This document shows positions 1 through 8,960 of a stretch of DNA of 38,791 nucleotides, in pieces. The first letter of the stretch is position 1. Each line of letters opens with the position of its first letter. A model generated the notes under the pieces. It made no database searches and was not told the DNA's origin. It saw only the letters and a list, made by a program, of their open reading frames with translations. The position numbers and the translations under genes were made by a program. Source of the DNA: an uncultured bacterium (GTDB taxonomy: Bacteria; Planctomycetota; GCA-002687715); assembly GCA_902826835.1 (NCBI GenBank), contig CADEGH010000045.1, positions 1-38,791 of the forward strand, read 5' to 3'.

Positions 1-1268
1 AGGTTCGGGTGGTCGTCAGTGAGTGTGCGGGAGAAGACCTCAAGGACCTTCTCCTCGAGCGCCTTGGCGGAGTTGAGGTCGCCGAGGGCCTTGAGGGTGA
101 TTGCCAGATTCCCCTGGGCCGCGAGGAGATGCGCATGGCCGTCCGGGAGGGAGTGGTAGAAGACACTGAGGACCTTCGCCTCAAGCGCCTTGGCGGAGTT
201 GAGGTCGCCGAGGGTCTTGAGGGTGCCGGCTAGGTTCCCCCGGGCCATTTGGAGGTCGGGGTGGTCGTCCGGGAGTGTTCGGGATCTGATCTTGAGGACC
301 CTTTCCTCAAGCGCCTTGGCGGAGCCGAGGAGGCCGATTGTCTTAAGAGTGATTGCCAGGTTCCCCTGGGCCATCTGGAGGTCGGGGTGGTCGTCCGGGA
401 GTGTGCGGGATCTGATGTTGAGGACCTTTTCCTCAAGCGCCTTGGCGGTGTGGAGGTCGCCAAGGGTGGAGAGGGTGGCGGCCAGGTTCCCCCGGGCCCT
501 CTGAAGGTCGTGGTGGTCGTCCGGGAGTGTGAGGGATCTCGATGCATGGGTGGCAGCCCATGCATCTCGAGCCGTGTGCAGTTCGCCAAGACTATTCGCC
601 ATGAGGCCGAGGCTCCAGAGTGCCTCGGGCAGCTTGTGGCTGGTCGTTGCCCCGTCGATCTCCTGGAGGAGCTGGACGGTGTCGAGGACGAGCTTCCGGG
701 CCCCATCATGGTCTCCCGCGGCAGATCGGGAGTCGGCATCGGCGAGGGCGCTCTTGGCGATCTCAGGAGCCGTGAGCGTCTCCTTGGTCTCGTGAGCGAG
801 GCGGAGGTTGATGATTGCTCCGCCGGCTTGGTCGGGGAGGGTCGAGGCCACGATGACGCGGAGGCGGCGGGGCTCCCGGATTTCGAGCTGGACGAAGGGT
901 GTCTTCCCGCCGCCGCTGTTGTCATCCTCAGCAAGGAGCTTGCCGGTCTGGGCATCCTCGACCCGGAGGAAGAGGTCCAGGCTGCTAGGCTCGGCGAAGA
1001 GGAAGGCGGTGGTCAGGGGGCCGGAAGGGGTGATCTCGCAGAGCAGCGCCTTCGATGGGCCCTTGCCGGGGAGAATAGGGTCGCTGGGTGCGAGCGCGAG
1101 GGATAGCGGCTTATCCGGTTCGAGGGTTGATGGGGCCGCGCTGGACGTCGCAGTCTGGGCGCCGAGGACGCTTGCGAGGAGGAAGCCGAGAACCGAGGCT
1201 TTGCAGATCAATGGCATAGGCACGGGAGTCTCTCTCATTGCGGGCACAACCATCGTGTTTCCTCTCAT
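1..1268 (-). CDS. Secreted PPC-TPR (probably CHAT) protein, copy A, 3' part cut off by window edge
   Basis: The first 422 codons are visible, and the reading frame runs off the left edge inside the TPR region. The N-terminus has a hydrophobic signal segment (KASVLGFLLASVLGAQ). It is followed by a beta-rich domain resembling the bacterial pre-peptidase C-terminal (PPC) fold: LDLFLRVEDAQTGKLLAEDD, then NSGGGK and RRLRVIVAS. TPRs of 42 residues then begin, with the SRTLPDDHPDLQ core of the two neighbouring paralogues. I chose the start at 1268 because its ATG overlaps the stop of the upstream copy as ATGA, which suggests translational coupling. An ATG at 1238 (MRETPVPMP) would give a tidier signal peptide and is the alternative. 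The CHAT protease domain is expected downstream by analogy with the other two copies but is outside the window. Bases 1-55 match 6854-6908 exactly, a repeat tract shared with copy C. Confidence 0.85.
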   Translation of the reverse strand, partial: MRGNTMVVPAMRETPVPMPLICKASVLGFLLASVLGAQTATSSAAPSTLEPDKPLSLALAPSDPILPGKGPSKALLCEITPSGPLTTAFLFAEPSSLDLFLRVEDAQTGKLLAEDDNSGGGKTPFVQLEIREPRRLRVIVASTLPDQAGGAIINLRLAHETKETLTAPEIAKSALADADSRSAAGDHDGARKLVLDTVQLLQEIDGATTSHKLPEALWSLGLMANSLGELHTARDAWAATHASRSLTLPDDHHDLQRARGNLAATLSTLGDLHTAKALEEKVLNIRSRTLPDDHPDLQMAQGNLAITLKTIGLLGSAKALEERVLKIRSRTLPDDHPDLQMARGNLAGTLKTLGDLNSAKALEAKVLSVFYHSLPDGHAHLLAAQGNLAITLKALGDLNSAKALEEKVLEVFSRTLTDDHPN

Positions 1269-4186
1269 CGCGGGTCTCCAGTCAGCACCCACGCCGCCCA
1301 GTCGCGGAGGTTGTACTTGGGGGTTCCGTCCTTGTTCTTCGCCTCGCGGAGGTTGCACTTCGCTCGCCAGAGGGCCTCGGCCTTGCTCATCTTTGCGAGC
1401 CAGAGGTTCCGGTAGAAGTCGACCATCAGCTCCTTGGTGGGAGCGTCGGGGACTCTCCAAAGCGCCGTGATCGCCGAACGCGCCCCGGCGGCGTGGAGCG
1501 CAGTTTGGAACGAGGCGATGGCCGGCCCGAGGTCGCCTGCGCCCTTGGCGGTGTAGCAGGCCGAGATGACCGCAAGCTCGCAGTGCGTGAGGTCGATGTC
1601 GGCGATCTGTGCGCCGGTCATCCGACCTTCGATGCGGTGGACTTCATTGGGAGGGAGGTTGGCACCGGCGAGGGCGATGCCGCAGAGAGTGAAAGGGGAG
1701 AGAGCGTGGACCTCCGTAGTGAGGGAGCTGCGGACGCCGAAGCCTAGCTGGGAATCCAGGAAGCCGGAGGCCGCCCGTTGCGGGACATGGAGAGGCTCGA
1801 AGTAGCCGTGGGTCGCGAGATGGAGGAACTTGGTCTTGGGGCCGAAGATCTCGAGAGCCCGGCGGGAGGCGCGCCGCTCCTTCAGGAGCCGGACCTTGGC
1901 GTCGTCGCCCCAGGCCTTCTTGAAGACCTCTGAGATCTCCTCGATCTCCGGGCCGGTCGAGTCGAGGGAGCCGAAGTGAGTCTGGTCTTTTTCGTCGGCG
2001 GCCGCTCCTCGGAAAGGGGCCGTCTGCTCGCTCAAGGGCTGATCGTCGTAGTCGACGTCTCCAAAGCCCACGAAGGTAGGAGTCTCCGCATCGGATGCGG
2101 GCGCACTTCGCAAGAGCTCGCGCATATCAGAGACAATCACCACCCGATGGTGATCGCCGACGACGCCCTCGCCTTCCGGCAGCGCTTCGAGCGGCAGGCC
2201 GTGGAGGTCTCCATCGGGGAGGACGAGCCACTCGCGAGCCGAGCCGATCTTCGCCGTTAGCGGCGCAATCAGGAGATCGGAGAGTTTCGACCCCGCAGCA
2301 CGGGCGGAGTCGCCATCCCCGTCTGCGATCTGGACCAGCCAGGTCTCCAAGCGATCCCTGACCGCATCGTCCTCCCCGAGGTCGATCCAGGCCAGCTCCT
2401 GTCCAGGCCCACCAACGAAGGCGGCGTATCGGGGAGGATGCCAGGTCAGTTGCGGTTTCGCCGCGTCGCGGGTGCAGGGCGTGTACCGGAAGAAGATGAC
2501 GGCCGCTTGCTCGGGCCGCAGTGCGGCCAAGAGGGTCCCGATCGAGACATCGGCCAGCAGCTCTGCCGCTCCTGGCAGTGATCGAAGCGCATCGGAGAAC
2601 GCCCGCTCGGCGGCGTCCCGCTCCCCGCGCACCGCGTCGAATTTCAGGTCCTTGGTCTCACCCGCAATCGTGATCCTGGAGAGGCGGGCCGAGGCCTCCC
2701 CGCAGCGCATCCGCGCACTGTTAATCCTCTGACGATCGGCGCCGGAGGCCAAGTCAATGGCCCGTAGTAGGCGCTGTCCGCTCTGGGCCGACTGTCGGCG
2801 CGAGAGAAGGGTGGCGGCGGAGTCACATACCAATTCGGGGTGATCCTCTGCATCGAGTCGCGCGAGGCCGAATATGGCCCTCGTCTCTGGCTCGCTCGCC
2901 GCTAGGGCCGCCCACGTTTGCATGGTGGTCAGGACCCCGTGGTACGACCGGCCCCGCTGTCTCGCACCTTGCAGAAACGCGCGGAGAATGGCGGTGATTC
3001 TCGGATCCGAAAGGCTCGCGAGGGTGACGGCCAAATTGTACCGGGCGATCTGGACGTGCGGGTGGTCGAGAGGAAAGGTGCGGGATCTGTTCTCGAGGAC
3101 GCTCTCCTGGAGCCTTAAGGTGTGCGGGAGATCGAGGATCTTGCCCTTGGCGGTGCCTTGTTCGTCGAGGTTCTTGAGGGAGTCGGCCGGGTTGACCAGT
3201 TCCGCCTGGAGGTCAAGACGGTCGTCAGAGAGGGTACGGGTGGAGAATTCGTGAAGTTTTTCGTGGGGCGCCTTTGCGGAATTGAGGTTGGCAAGGATGG
3301 CAAGGGTGTTGGCCAGGTGCCCTCGGGCATTCTTGACGTATGGGTGGTCGTCCGGAAGGTCTCGGGAGAAGACGTCGAGGACCTTCTCCTCGAGCGCTCT
3401 GGCGGAGTAGAAGTCGCCGAGGATCTTGAGCGTAATGGCCAGCCTGAGCCGTACCGCCTGGAGATCTAGGTGGCCGTCCGGGAGGGCGCGGGATCTCGCC
3501 TCAAGTACCTTCTCTTGCAGCGCCTTGGAGGAGTCGATATCGCCAAGTTGCTCAGCCTTGAGTGCGAGGCTCCATAGGGCTTCGGGCAGCTTGTGGCTGG
3601 TCGCTGCCCCGTCGATCCTTATGAGGCGCTGGACAGCGTCGCGGACTAGCATCCGGGCGCCGTCATGGTCTCCTGCGGCAGAGCGGGAATCGGCATCGGC
3701 GATTGAGCTATTGGCGATATCGGGAGCCGTGAGCGTCTCATGGGTCTCGTGAGCGAGACGGAGGTTGGCGATCGCTCCACCGGATTGGTCAGGGAGGGTC
3801 GAGGCCACGATCACGCGGAGGCGGCAGGGCTCCCGGGTTTCGATCTGGGCGAAGGGTGACTTGCCGCCGCCGCTATTGTCATCCTCAACGAGGAGCCTGC
3901 CGGTTTGGGCATCCTCTACCCTGAGGAAGAGGTCCAGGCTGCCGGACTCGGCCCAGAAGAGGGCGGTTGTGAGGGGTCCCGAAGGGGTGATCTCGCAGAG
4001 CAGGGCCTTCGATAAGCCTCTGCCGGGGAGACTGGGGTCGCTGGATGCGAGCGCAAGGGTTATCGTTGTATCCGGCGTAAGAGTGGGAGGGAACATACTG
4101 GACGCCCCGTCCTGGGCGCCGAGAACGCTTGTGAGGATGAAGCCGACAACCGAGACCCTACAGATCGAAAGTGGTGGTCCTCTCAT
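1265..4186 (-). CDS. Secreted PPC-TPR-CHAT protease-like protein, copy B (short TPR array)
   Basis: The predicted protein has 973 residues. In order it has a signal peptide (SVVGFILTSVLGAQ, about residues 12-25), a PPC-like beta domain (about 40-150), a short and partly degenerate run of 42-residue TPRs (about 215-400), a linker, and a C-terminal CHAT domain (about 680-973). CHAT is a caspase-related cysteine protease fold. The catalytic His is expected in HLATHGYF (His793) and the Cys in ISACYTAKG (Cys877); both are present, 84 residues apart as in copy C. The start at 4186 overlaps the upstream stop as ATGA, and the stop overlaps the next start the same way, so the three genes are probably one operon. 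One repeat is eroded, reading ELVNPADSLKNLDEQGTAK instead of the usual core. Substrate and activation trigger are unknown. TPR-CHAT proteins in other systems are proteases switched on by partner binding, but those are mostly cytoplasmic. Confidence 0.9.
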   Translation of the reverse strand: MRGPPLSICRVSVVGFILTSVLGAQDGASSMFPPTLTPDTTITLALASSDPSLPGRGLSKALLCEITPSGPLTTALFWAESGSLDLFLRVEDAQTGRLLVEDDNSGGGKSPFAQIETREPCRLRVIVASTLPDQSGGAIANLRLAHETHETLTAPDIANSSIADADSRSAAGDHDGARMLVRDAVQRLIRIDGAATSHKLPEALWSLALKAEQLGDIDSSKALQEKVLEARSRALPDGHLDLQAVRLRLAITLKILGDFYSARALEEKVLDVFSRDLPDDHPYVKNARGHLANTLAILANLNSAKAPHEKLHEFSTRTLSDDRLDLQAELVNPADSLKNLDEQGTAKGKILDLPHTLRLQESVLENRSRTFPLDHPHVQIARYNLAVTLASLSDPRITAILRAFLQGARQRGRSYHGVLTTMQTWAALAASEPETRAIFGLARLDAEDHPELVCDSAATLLSRRQSAQSGQRLLRAIDLASGADRQRINSARMRCGEASARLSRITIAGETKDLKFDAVRGERDAAERAFSDALRSLPGAAELLADVSIGTLLAALRPEQAAVIFFRYTPCTRDAAKPQLTWHPPRYAAFVGGPGQELAWIDLGEDDAVRDRLETWLVQIADGDGDSARAAGSKLSDLLIAPLTAKIGSAREWLVLPDGDLHGLPLEALPEGEGVVGDHHRVVIVSDMRELLRSAPASDAETPTFVGFGDVDYDDQPLSEQTAPFRGAAADEKDQTHFGSLDSTGPEIEEISEVFKKAWGDDAKVRLLKERRASRRALEIFGPKTKFLHLATHGYFEPLHVPQRAASGFLDSQLGFGVRSSLTTEVHALSPFTLCGIALAGANLPPNEVHRIEGRMTGAQIADIDLTHCELAVISACYTAKGAGDLGPAIASFQTALHAAGARSAITALWRVPDAPTKELMVDFYRNLWLAKMSKAEALWRAKCNLREAKNKDGTPKYNLRDWAAWVLTGDPR

Positions 4187-7100
4187 CGCGGATCCCCAGT
4201 CAGCACCCACGCCGCCCAGTCGCGGAGGTTGTACTTGGGGGTTCCGTCCTTGTTCTTCGCCTCGCGGAGGTTGCACTTCGCTCGCCAGAGGGCCTCGGCC
4301 TTGCTCATCTTTGCGAGCCAGAGGTTCCGGTAGAAGTCGACCATCAGCTCCTTGGTGGGAGCGTCGGGGACTCTCCAAAGCGCCGTGATCGCCGAGCGGG
4401 CCCCGGCGGCGTGGAGCGCGGTCTGGAATGAGGCGATGGCTGGCCCGAGGTCGCCTGCGCCCTTGGCTGTGTGGCAGGCCGAGATGACCGCAAGCTCGCA
4501 GTGTGTGAGGTCGATGTCGGCGATCTCCGCGCCGGTCATGCGCCCCTCGATGCGGTGGACTACATTGGGAGGGAGGTTCGCGCCGGCGAGGGCGATGCCG
4601 CAGAGGGTGAAGGGGGAGAGAGCGTGGACCTCCGAAGTGAGGGAGCTGCGGACGCCGAAGCCAAGCTGGGAATCCAGGAAGCCGGAGGCAGCCCGGCTCG
4701 GGACCTTGAGAGGCTCGAAATAGCCGTGGGTCGCGAGATGGAGGAACTTGGTCTTGGGGCCGAAGATCTCGAGAGCCCGGCGGGAGGCGCGCCGCTCCTT
4801 CAGGAGCCGGACCTTGGCGTCGTCGCCCCAGGCCTTCTTGAAGACCTCTGAGATCTCCTCGATCTCCGGGCCGGTCGAGTCGAGGGAGCCGAAGTGAGTC
4901 TGGTCTTTTTCGTCGGCGGCCGCTCCTCGGAAAGGGGCCGCCTGCTCGCTCAAGGGCTGATCGTCGTACTCGACGTCTCCTAATCCCACGAAGGTGGGAG
5001 CCTCCGCACTGGCTGCAGGGGCAGTTCGCAAGAGCTCCCGAATATCTGAGACCAACACCACCCGATGGTGATCGCCAACGACACCTTCAACTTCCGGCAA
5101 CGCGTCGAGTGGCAGGCGGTGAAGGTCGCCATCGGCGAGGACGAGCCACTCGCGCGCCGAGCCGATCTTTGCCATCAGTGGCGCGATCAGAAGATCGAAG
5201 AGCTTCGACCCCGCATCATGGGCGGAGTCGCCGTACCCGACTGCGATCTGGCCCAGCCAGGTCTCCAAGCGATCCCTGACCGCATCCTCATCACCGAGGT
5301 TGATCCAGGCCAGCTCCTGTTCAGGCCGGCCAACGAAGGCGGCGTACCGGGGAGGATGCCATGTCAGTATCTGTTTCACCGCGTCGCGGGTGCAGGGCGT
5401 GTACCGGAAGAAAATGACGACCGCTTGCTCGGGCCGCAGCGCGGCCAAGAGTGTCTCGATCGAGACATCGGAAAGCAACTCCGCCGCCCCCGGCAGGGAC
5501 CGGACGGCATTGGAGAATGCCCGTTCCGCGGCGTCCCGCTCCCCGCGCACCGCGTCGAATTTCGGGTCGTCGGTCTCACCCGCGGTAGTCACCCTGGAGA
5601 GGCGGGCCGAGGCCTCCTCGCGGCGCACCCGCGCATACTCGATCCTCTGACGATCGGCGCCGGAAGCGAGGGCAATGATTTGGAGGAGACGCTGTCCGCT
5701 GAGTGCTGCCTGCCGGCGCGAGAGGACGGTGCTCGCTGAGTCACGCACCAACTCGACACGACCCTCATCATCGAGGCGCGCGAGGCCGAAGATGGTCCCC
5801 ATCGCTGGCTCGCTTGCCGCGAGGGCTGCCAACGTTTGAATGGAGGTCAGGACCCCGAAGCACGCCCGGCCCTGCTGCCTCGCACCCTGCAAGTACGCTC
5901 GGAGAATGGCCGCGAGTCTCCGATCCGAGAGCCTCGCGAACGTGATGGCCAGGTTCTGCCGCGACGCCTGGAGGTGCGGGTGTTCGTCAGATAATGCGCG
6001 CGAGCGGACCTTAAGGACCTTCTCCTCGAACGCCTTGGCGGAGTTGGGTTCGCCAAGGGTGGAGAGGGTCGAAGCGAGGTTTAGCCGCGCAGCCTGAAGG
6101 ATCGTGTGGTCGTCAGGAAGCGTCCTGGAGCAGATCTCAAGGACCTTTTCCTGGAGCGTTCTCGCGCCGTTGAGATCGCCGAGGATCTTGAGGGTGGCGG
6201 CCAGGTTCCCCCGCGCCGCCTGGAGGTCAGGGTGGTCGTCCGGGAGAGTCCGGGATCTGACCTCAAGGACCTTCGCCTGGAGCGTCTTGGCAGAGTTGAG
6301 GTCGCCTAGGGCTCCATTCGTGACGGCCAGGTTCCCCCTAGCCGCCTGGAGCTCCGGGTGGTCGTCACGAAGTGTGCGGGATTTGACCTCGAGGACCTTC
6401 TCCTGGAGCGCCTTGGCGGAGTTGAGGTCGCCGACTCTGAGGAGGGTGGAGGCCAGGCCATCCCGTGCCGCCTGGAGGTCCGGGTGGTCGTCAGGGAGTG
6501 TGCGGGATCTGACTTCGAGGACCTTCTCCTGAAGCGCCTTGGCGGATTTGAGTTCGCCGAGGGCTCTAAGGGTGACGGCGAGGTTACCTCTCGCCGCCTG
6601 AAGATCTGGGTGTTCGTCCGGGAGTGTGCGGGAAGAGACCTCGAGGACCTTCTCCTGGACTACCCTGGCGGAGATGAGATCGCCGAGAGTGTAGAGGGTC
6701 GAGGCCAGGCCGTGCCGTGCCGCCTGCAGATCTGGGTGGTCGTCAGTGAGGGTGCGGGATCTGATCTCGAGGACCTTCTCCTGAAGCGCCTTGGCGGAGT
6801 TGAGGTCGCCGAGGGCTCTAAGGGTCACGGCAAGGTTCCCCCTAGCCGCCTGGAGGTTCGGGTGGTCGTCAGTGAGTGTGCGGGAGAAGACCTCAAGGAC
6901 CTTCTCCTGGACTACCCTGGCGGAGACGAGGTCGCCGAAGGAGTACAGGGTCGAGGCCAGGCTGTGCCGTGCCGCCTGCAGATCTGGGTGGTCGTCAGTG
7001 AGGGTGCGGGATCTGATCTCGAGGACCTTCTCCTGAAGCGCCTTGGCGGAGTTGAGGTCGCCGAGCTTGAAGAGGGTGTTTGCCAGGTTTCCCCGGGCCA

Positions 7101-8349
7101 TCTGAAGGTGCGGGTGGTCGTCTGGGAGGGTGTGGTAACTAACCTCAAGGACCCTCTCCTGGAGCGCCTTGGCTGAGGTGAGGTCGCCGAGGCTCATGAG
7201 GGTAGCGGAGAGGTTCAGCCGTGTCGCTTGGAGGAGCGGGTGGTCGCCTGGAAGTGTGCGGGAGAAGACCTCGAGGACTTCCTCCTGAAGCGCCTTGGCG
7301 GAGATGAAGTCGCCGAGGGTGTGGATGGTGATTGCGAGGTTTCCCCGGGCTGTCTGGAGGTCCGGGTGGTCGTCCGGGAGGGTGCGGGATCTGGCCTCAA
7401 GGACCTTCTTCTGGAGTGTCTTGGCGGAGTTGAGGTCGCCGAGGGCGGAGAGGGTGGCGGCCAGGTTCTGCCAGGCCATTTGGAGGTCCGGGTGGTCGTC
7501 AGGGAGTGTGCGTGAGAAGACCTCCAGGACCTTCTCCTGGAGCGCCTTGGCGGAGTTGAGATCGCCGAGGGTCCCGATGGTGCTGGCCAGGTTCAGCCGT
7601 GCCCTCTGTTGATCCGGGTGGTTGTCCGGGAGGGTGCGGGATCTCGATGCAAGGGTGGCAGCCTGTGCATCTTGGGCCGTATGAAATTCGCCAAGGCCAT
7701 GTGCCCTGAGGCCGAGGCTCCACAGGGCGTCGGGCAGTTTGTGGCTGGTCGTTGCCCCATCGATGTCCAGGAGGTGCTGGACGGCGTCGCGGACGAACTT
7801 CCGGGCGCCGTCATGGTCTCCTGAAGCAGATCGGGAGTCTGCATCGGCGAGGGCGCTCTTGGCGATCTCGGGCGCGGAAAGCGTCTCCTTGGTCTCGTGG
7901 GCGAGACGGAGGTTGGCGATCGCGACGCCGGCTTGGTCGGGGAGGGTCGAGGCCACGATGACGCGAAGGCGGCGGGGCTCCCGGAGTTCGATTTGGAGGA
8001 AGGGTGTTTTCCCGCCGCCGCTGTTGTCATCCTCGGCAAGGAGCTTGCCGGTCTGGGCATCCTCGACCCGGAGGAAGAGGTCCAGGCTGCTGGACTCGGC
8101 GAAGAAGAAGGCGGTGGTGAGAGGGCCGGAAGGGGTGATTTCGCAGAGCAGGGCCTTCGATGGGCCCTTGCCGGGGAGACTGGGGTCGCTGGGTGCGAGC
8201 GCGAGGGCAATCGGTATGTCCGGCTGGAGGATTGGTGGAAGCACGTTGGGCGGTGTGTCCTGGGCGCAGATCACGCTCGCAAGGAGCAGGCCGAGAGCCG
8301 AAACCCGTTGTGTCAAAGTCGTTGTTGCAGCCATGATGTTTTCTCTCAT
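4183..8349 (-). CDS. Secreted PPC-TPR-CHAT protease-like protein, copy C (13 TPRs)
   Basis: The predicted protein has 1388 residues. It has a signal peptide (VSALGLLLASVICAQ, cleavage near residue 29), a PPC-like domain (about 45-155), and one degenerate repeat followed by thirteen regular 42-residue TPRs (about 264-809). Each repeat opens like LNSAKALQEKVLE, has an SRTLPDDHPDLQAAR core and ends in ALGD, the kinesin-light-chain-type TPR pattern. A linker follows, then a CHAT domain (about 1090-1388) with His1208 in HLATHGYF and Cys1292 in ISACHTAKG. It is the first and longest surviving gene of the three-gene run. The start at 8349 overlaps the stop of a decayed fourth copy as ATGA; ATG 8334 is an alternative. 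Transcription probably starts in 8350-8960, but I see no clear promoter. The divergent neighbour is a membrane Ser/Thr kinase, so a shared signalling role is possible but unproven. Confidence 0.92.
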   Translation of the reverse strand: MRENIMAATTTLTQRVSALGLLLASVICAQDTPPNVLPPILQPDIPIALALAPSDPSLPGKGPSKALLCEITPSGPLTTAFFFAESSSLDLFLRVEDAQTGKLLAEDDNSGGGKTPFLQIELREPRRLRVIVASTLPDQAGVAIANLRLAHETKETLSAPEIAKSALADADSRSASGDHDGARKFVRDAVQHLLDIDGATTSHKLPDALWSLGLRAHGLGEFHTAQDAQAATLASRSRTLPDNHPDQQRARLNLASTIGTLGDLNSAKALQEKVLEVFSRTLPDDHPDLQMAWQNLAATLSALGDLNSAKTLQKKVLEARSRTLPDDHPDLQTARGNLAITIHTLGDFISAKALQEEVLEVFSRTLPGDHPLLQATRLNLSATLMSLGDLTSAKALQERVLEVSYHTLPDDHPHLQMARGNLANTLFKLGDLNSAKALQEKVLEIRSRTLTDDHPDLQAARHSLASTLYSFGDLVSARVVQEKVLEVFSRTLTDDHPNLQAARGNLAVTLRALGDLNSAKALQEKVLEIRSRTLTDDHPDLQAARHGLASTLYTLGDLISARVVQEKVLEVSSRTLPDEHPDLQAARGNLAVTLRALGELKSAKALQEKVLEVRSRTLPDDHPDLQAARDGLASTLLRVGDLNSAKALQEKVLEVKSRTLRDDHPELQAARGNLAVTNGALGDLNSAKTLQAKVLEVRSRTLPDDHPDLQAARGNLAATLKILGDLNGARTLQEKVLEICSRTLPDDHTILQAARLNLASTLSTLGEPNSAKAFEEKVLKVRSRALSDEHPHLQASRQNLAITFARLSDRRLAAILRAYLQGARQQGRACFGVLTSIQTLAALAASEPAMGTIFGLARLDDEGRVELVRDSASTVLSRRQAALSGQRLLQIIALASGADRQRIEYARVRREEASARLSRVTTAGETDDPKFDAVRGERDAAERAFSNAVRSLPGAAELLSDVSIETLLAALRPEQAVVIFFRYTPCTRDAVKQILTWHPPRYAAFVGRPEQELAWINLGDEDAVRDRLETWLGQIAVGYGDSAHDAGSKLFDLLIAPLMAKIGSAREWLVLADGDLHRLPLDALPEVEGVVGDHHRVVLVSDIRELLRTAPAASAEAPTFVGLGDVEYDDQPLSEQAAPFRGAAADEKDQTHFGSLDSTGPEIEEISEVFKKAWGDDAKVRLLKERRASRRALEIFGPKTKFLHLATHGYFEPLKVPSRAASGFLDSQLGFGVRSSLTSEVHALSPFTLCGIALAGANLPPNVVHRIEGRMTGAEIADIDLTHCELAVISACHTAKGAGDLGPAIASFQTALHAAGARSAITALWRVPDAPTKELMVDFYRNLWLAKMSKAEALWRAKCNLREAKNKDGTPKYNLRDWAAWVLTGDPR

Positions 8350-8399
8350 CGCGGATCCCTGGTCAGCGCCCATGAGGCCCAGTCGCAGAGCTTGCATCT
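8346..8399 (-). pseudogene. Vestigial C-terminus of a fourth PPC-TPR-CHAT copy
   Basis: Read on the minus strand, this stretch encodes RCKLCDWASWALTRDPR and a TGA stop. The same place in copies B and C reads KYNLRDWAAWVLTGDPR and stop, so 11 of 17 residues match. The stop overlaps the ATG of copy C as ATGA, the same junction seen between the intact copies. Upstream of about 8400 the similarity fades and I cannot follow a CHAT domain. I read this as the surviving tail of a deleted or decayed upstream paralogue, which also supplies the purine-rich sequence ahead of the copy C start. Confidence 0.7.
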
Positions 8400-8960
8400 G
8401 GACGGAGTGCAGGGACGACGGAATGGAGGAGTTGAGAACGAGCTACCACCTCAAGCGCGGATTGCGCGGACTCCGGGACATCCTCTGGGGTTAGTTTGCC
8501 AGATTGGCAGTCGGGCGTCGAGAGCGGGAGGCGCGGGGGGTACGAACAAAAGTCGCGGAGACCGGCGGAATCGGTGGCCCTAGAATTGCATAGGCGGGTC
8601 TCGGGGGGGAAACTTCGCCGACGCCGCGGCGCACGGGACCACGGCGGCTGGCCCTGTGGTCCCCTCTCGATTTCGAAGTCTGTTGACGGCAGATTCGATG
8701 GACGCATTCCCAGAGGGCCTGCACCCGGTATCGCCCGCGATCTCCGGAGCAGGAGCATCCGCGCCAACTGTGTTGCTGCGCAAGGTGAGGAACCCCGGCG
8801 GGGCGGCCGATTCGGCGTGCTGCGTCCGGCCGGGTGGGCGATGATCGGGGATCCGGCAGAGACGGGGCGTCAGGCGGCGGAGGAGGGATTATGGATAGCC
8901 TGAAGCGGCGTGTCCCGGTTGGCGTAGACTCGCGCTTGACGAGAGGAGGTATTGACCGCC
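8400..8960. other. Divergent intergenic region between the CHAT cluster and the kinase
   Basis: About 560 bases separate the copy C start from the kinase start. No open frame here looks coding; those present are short and arginine- and proline-rich. It should hold the promoters of both divergent units. The only promoter-like element I can point to is a TAGACT hexamer at 8925-8930, without a convincing -35 box, ahead of the kinase. Confidence 0.5.
8944..8950 (+). promoter_or_regulatory. Ribosome binding site of the kinase gene
   Basis: AGGAGGT lies 10 bases before ATG 8961 and only one base before an in-frame TTG at 8952. The spacing favours the ATG as the true start. Confidence 0.7.

Noticed and set aside
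6000..7600. Regular 126-bp periodicity that could be mistaken for a CRISPR or satellite array
   Set aside because: The units are contiguous, stay in frame without stops and encode a classic TPR; there are no spacers.
8496..8903. Possible gene in the gap between the CHAT cluster and the kinase, such as a missing sigma factor
   Set aside because: The translation is rich in Arg, Gly and Pro, has no sigma-region motif and lacks a start signal.
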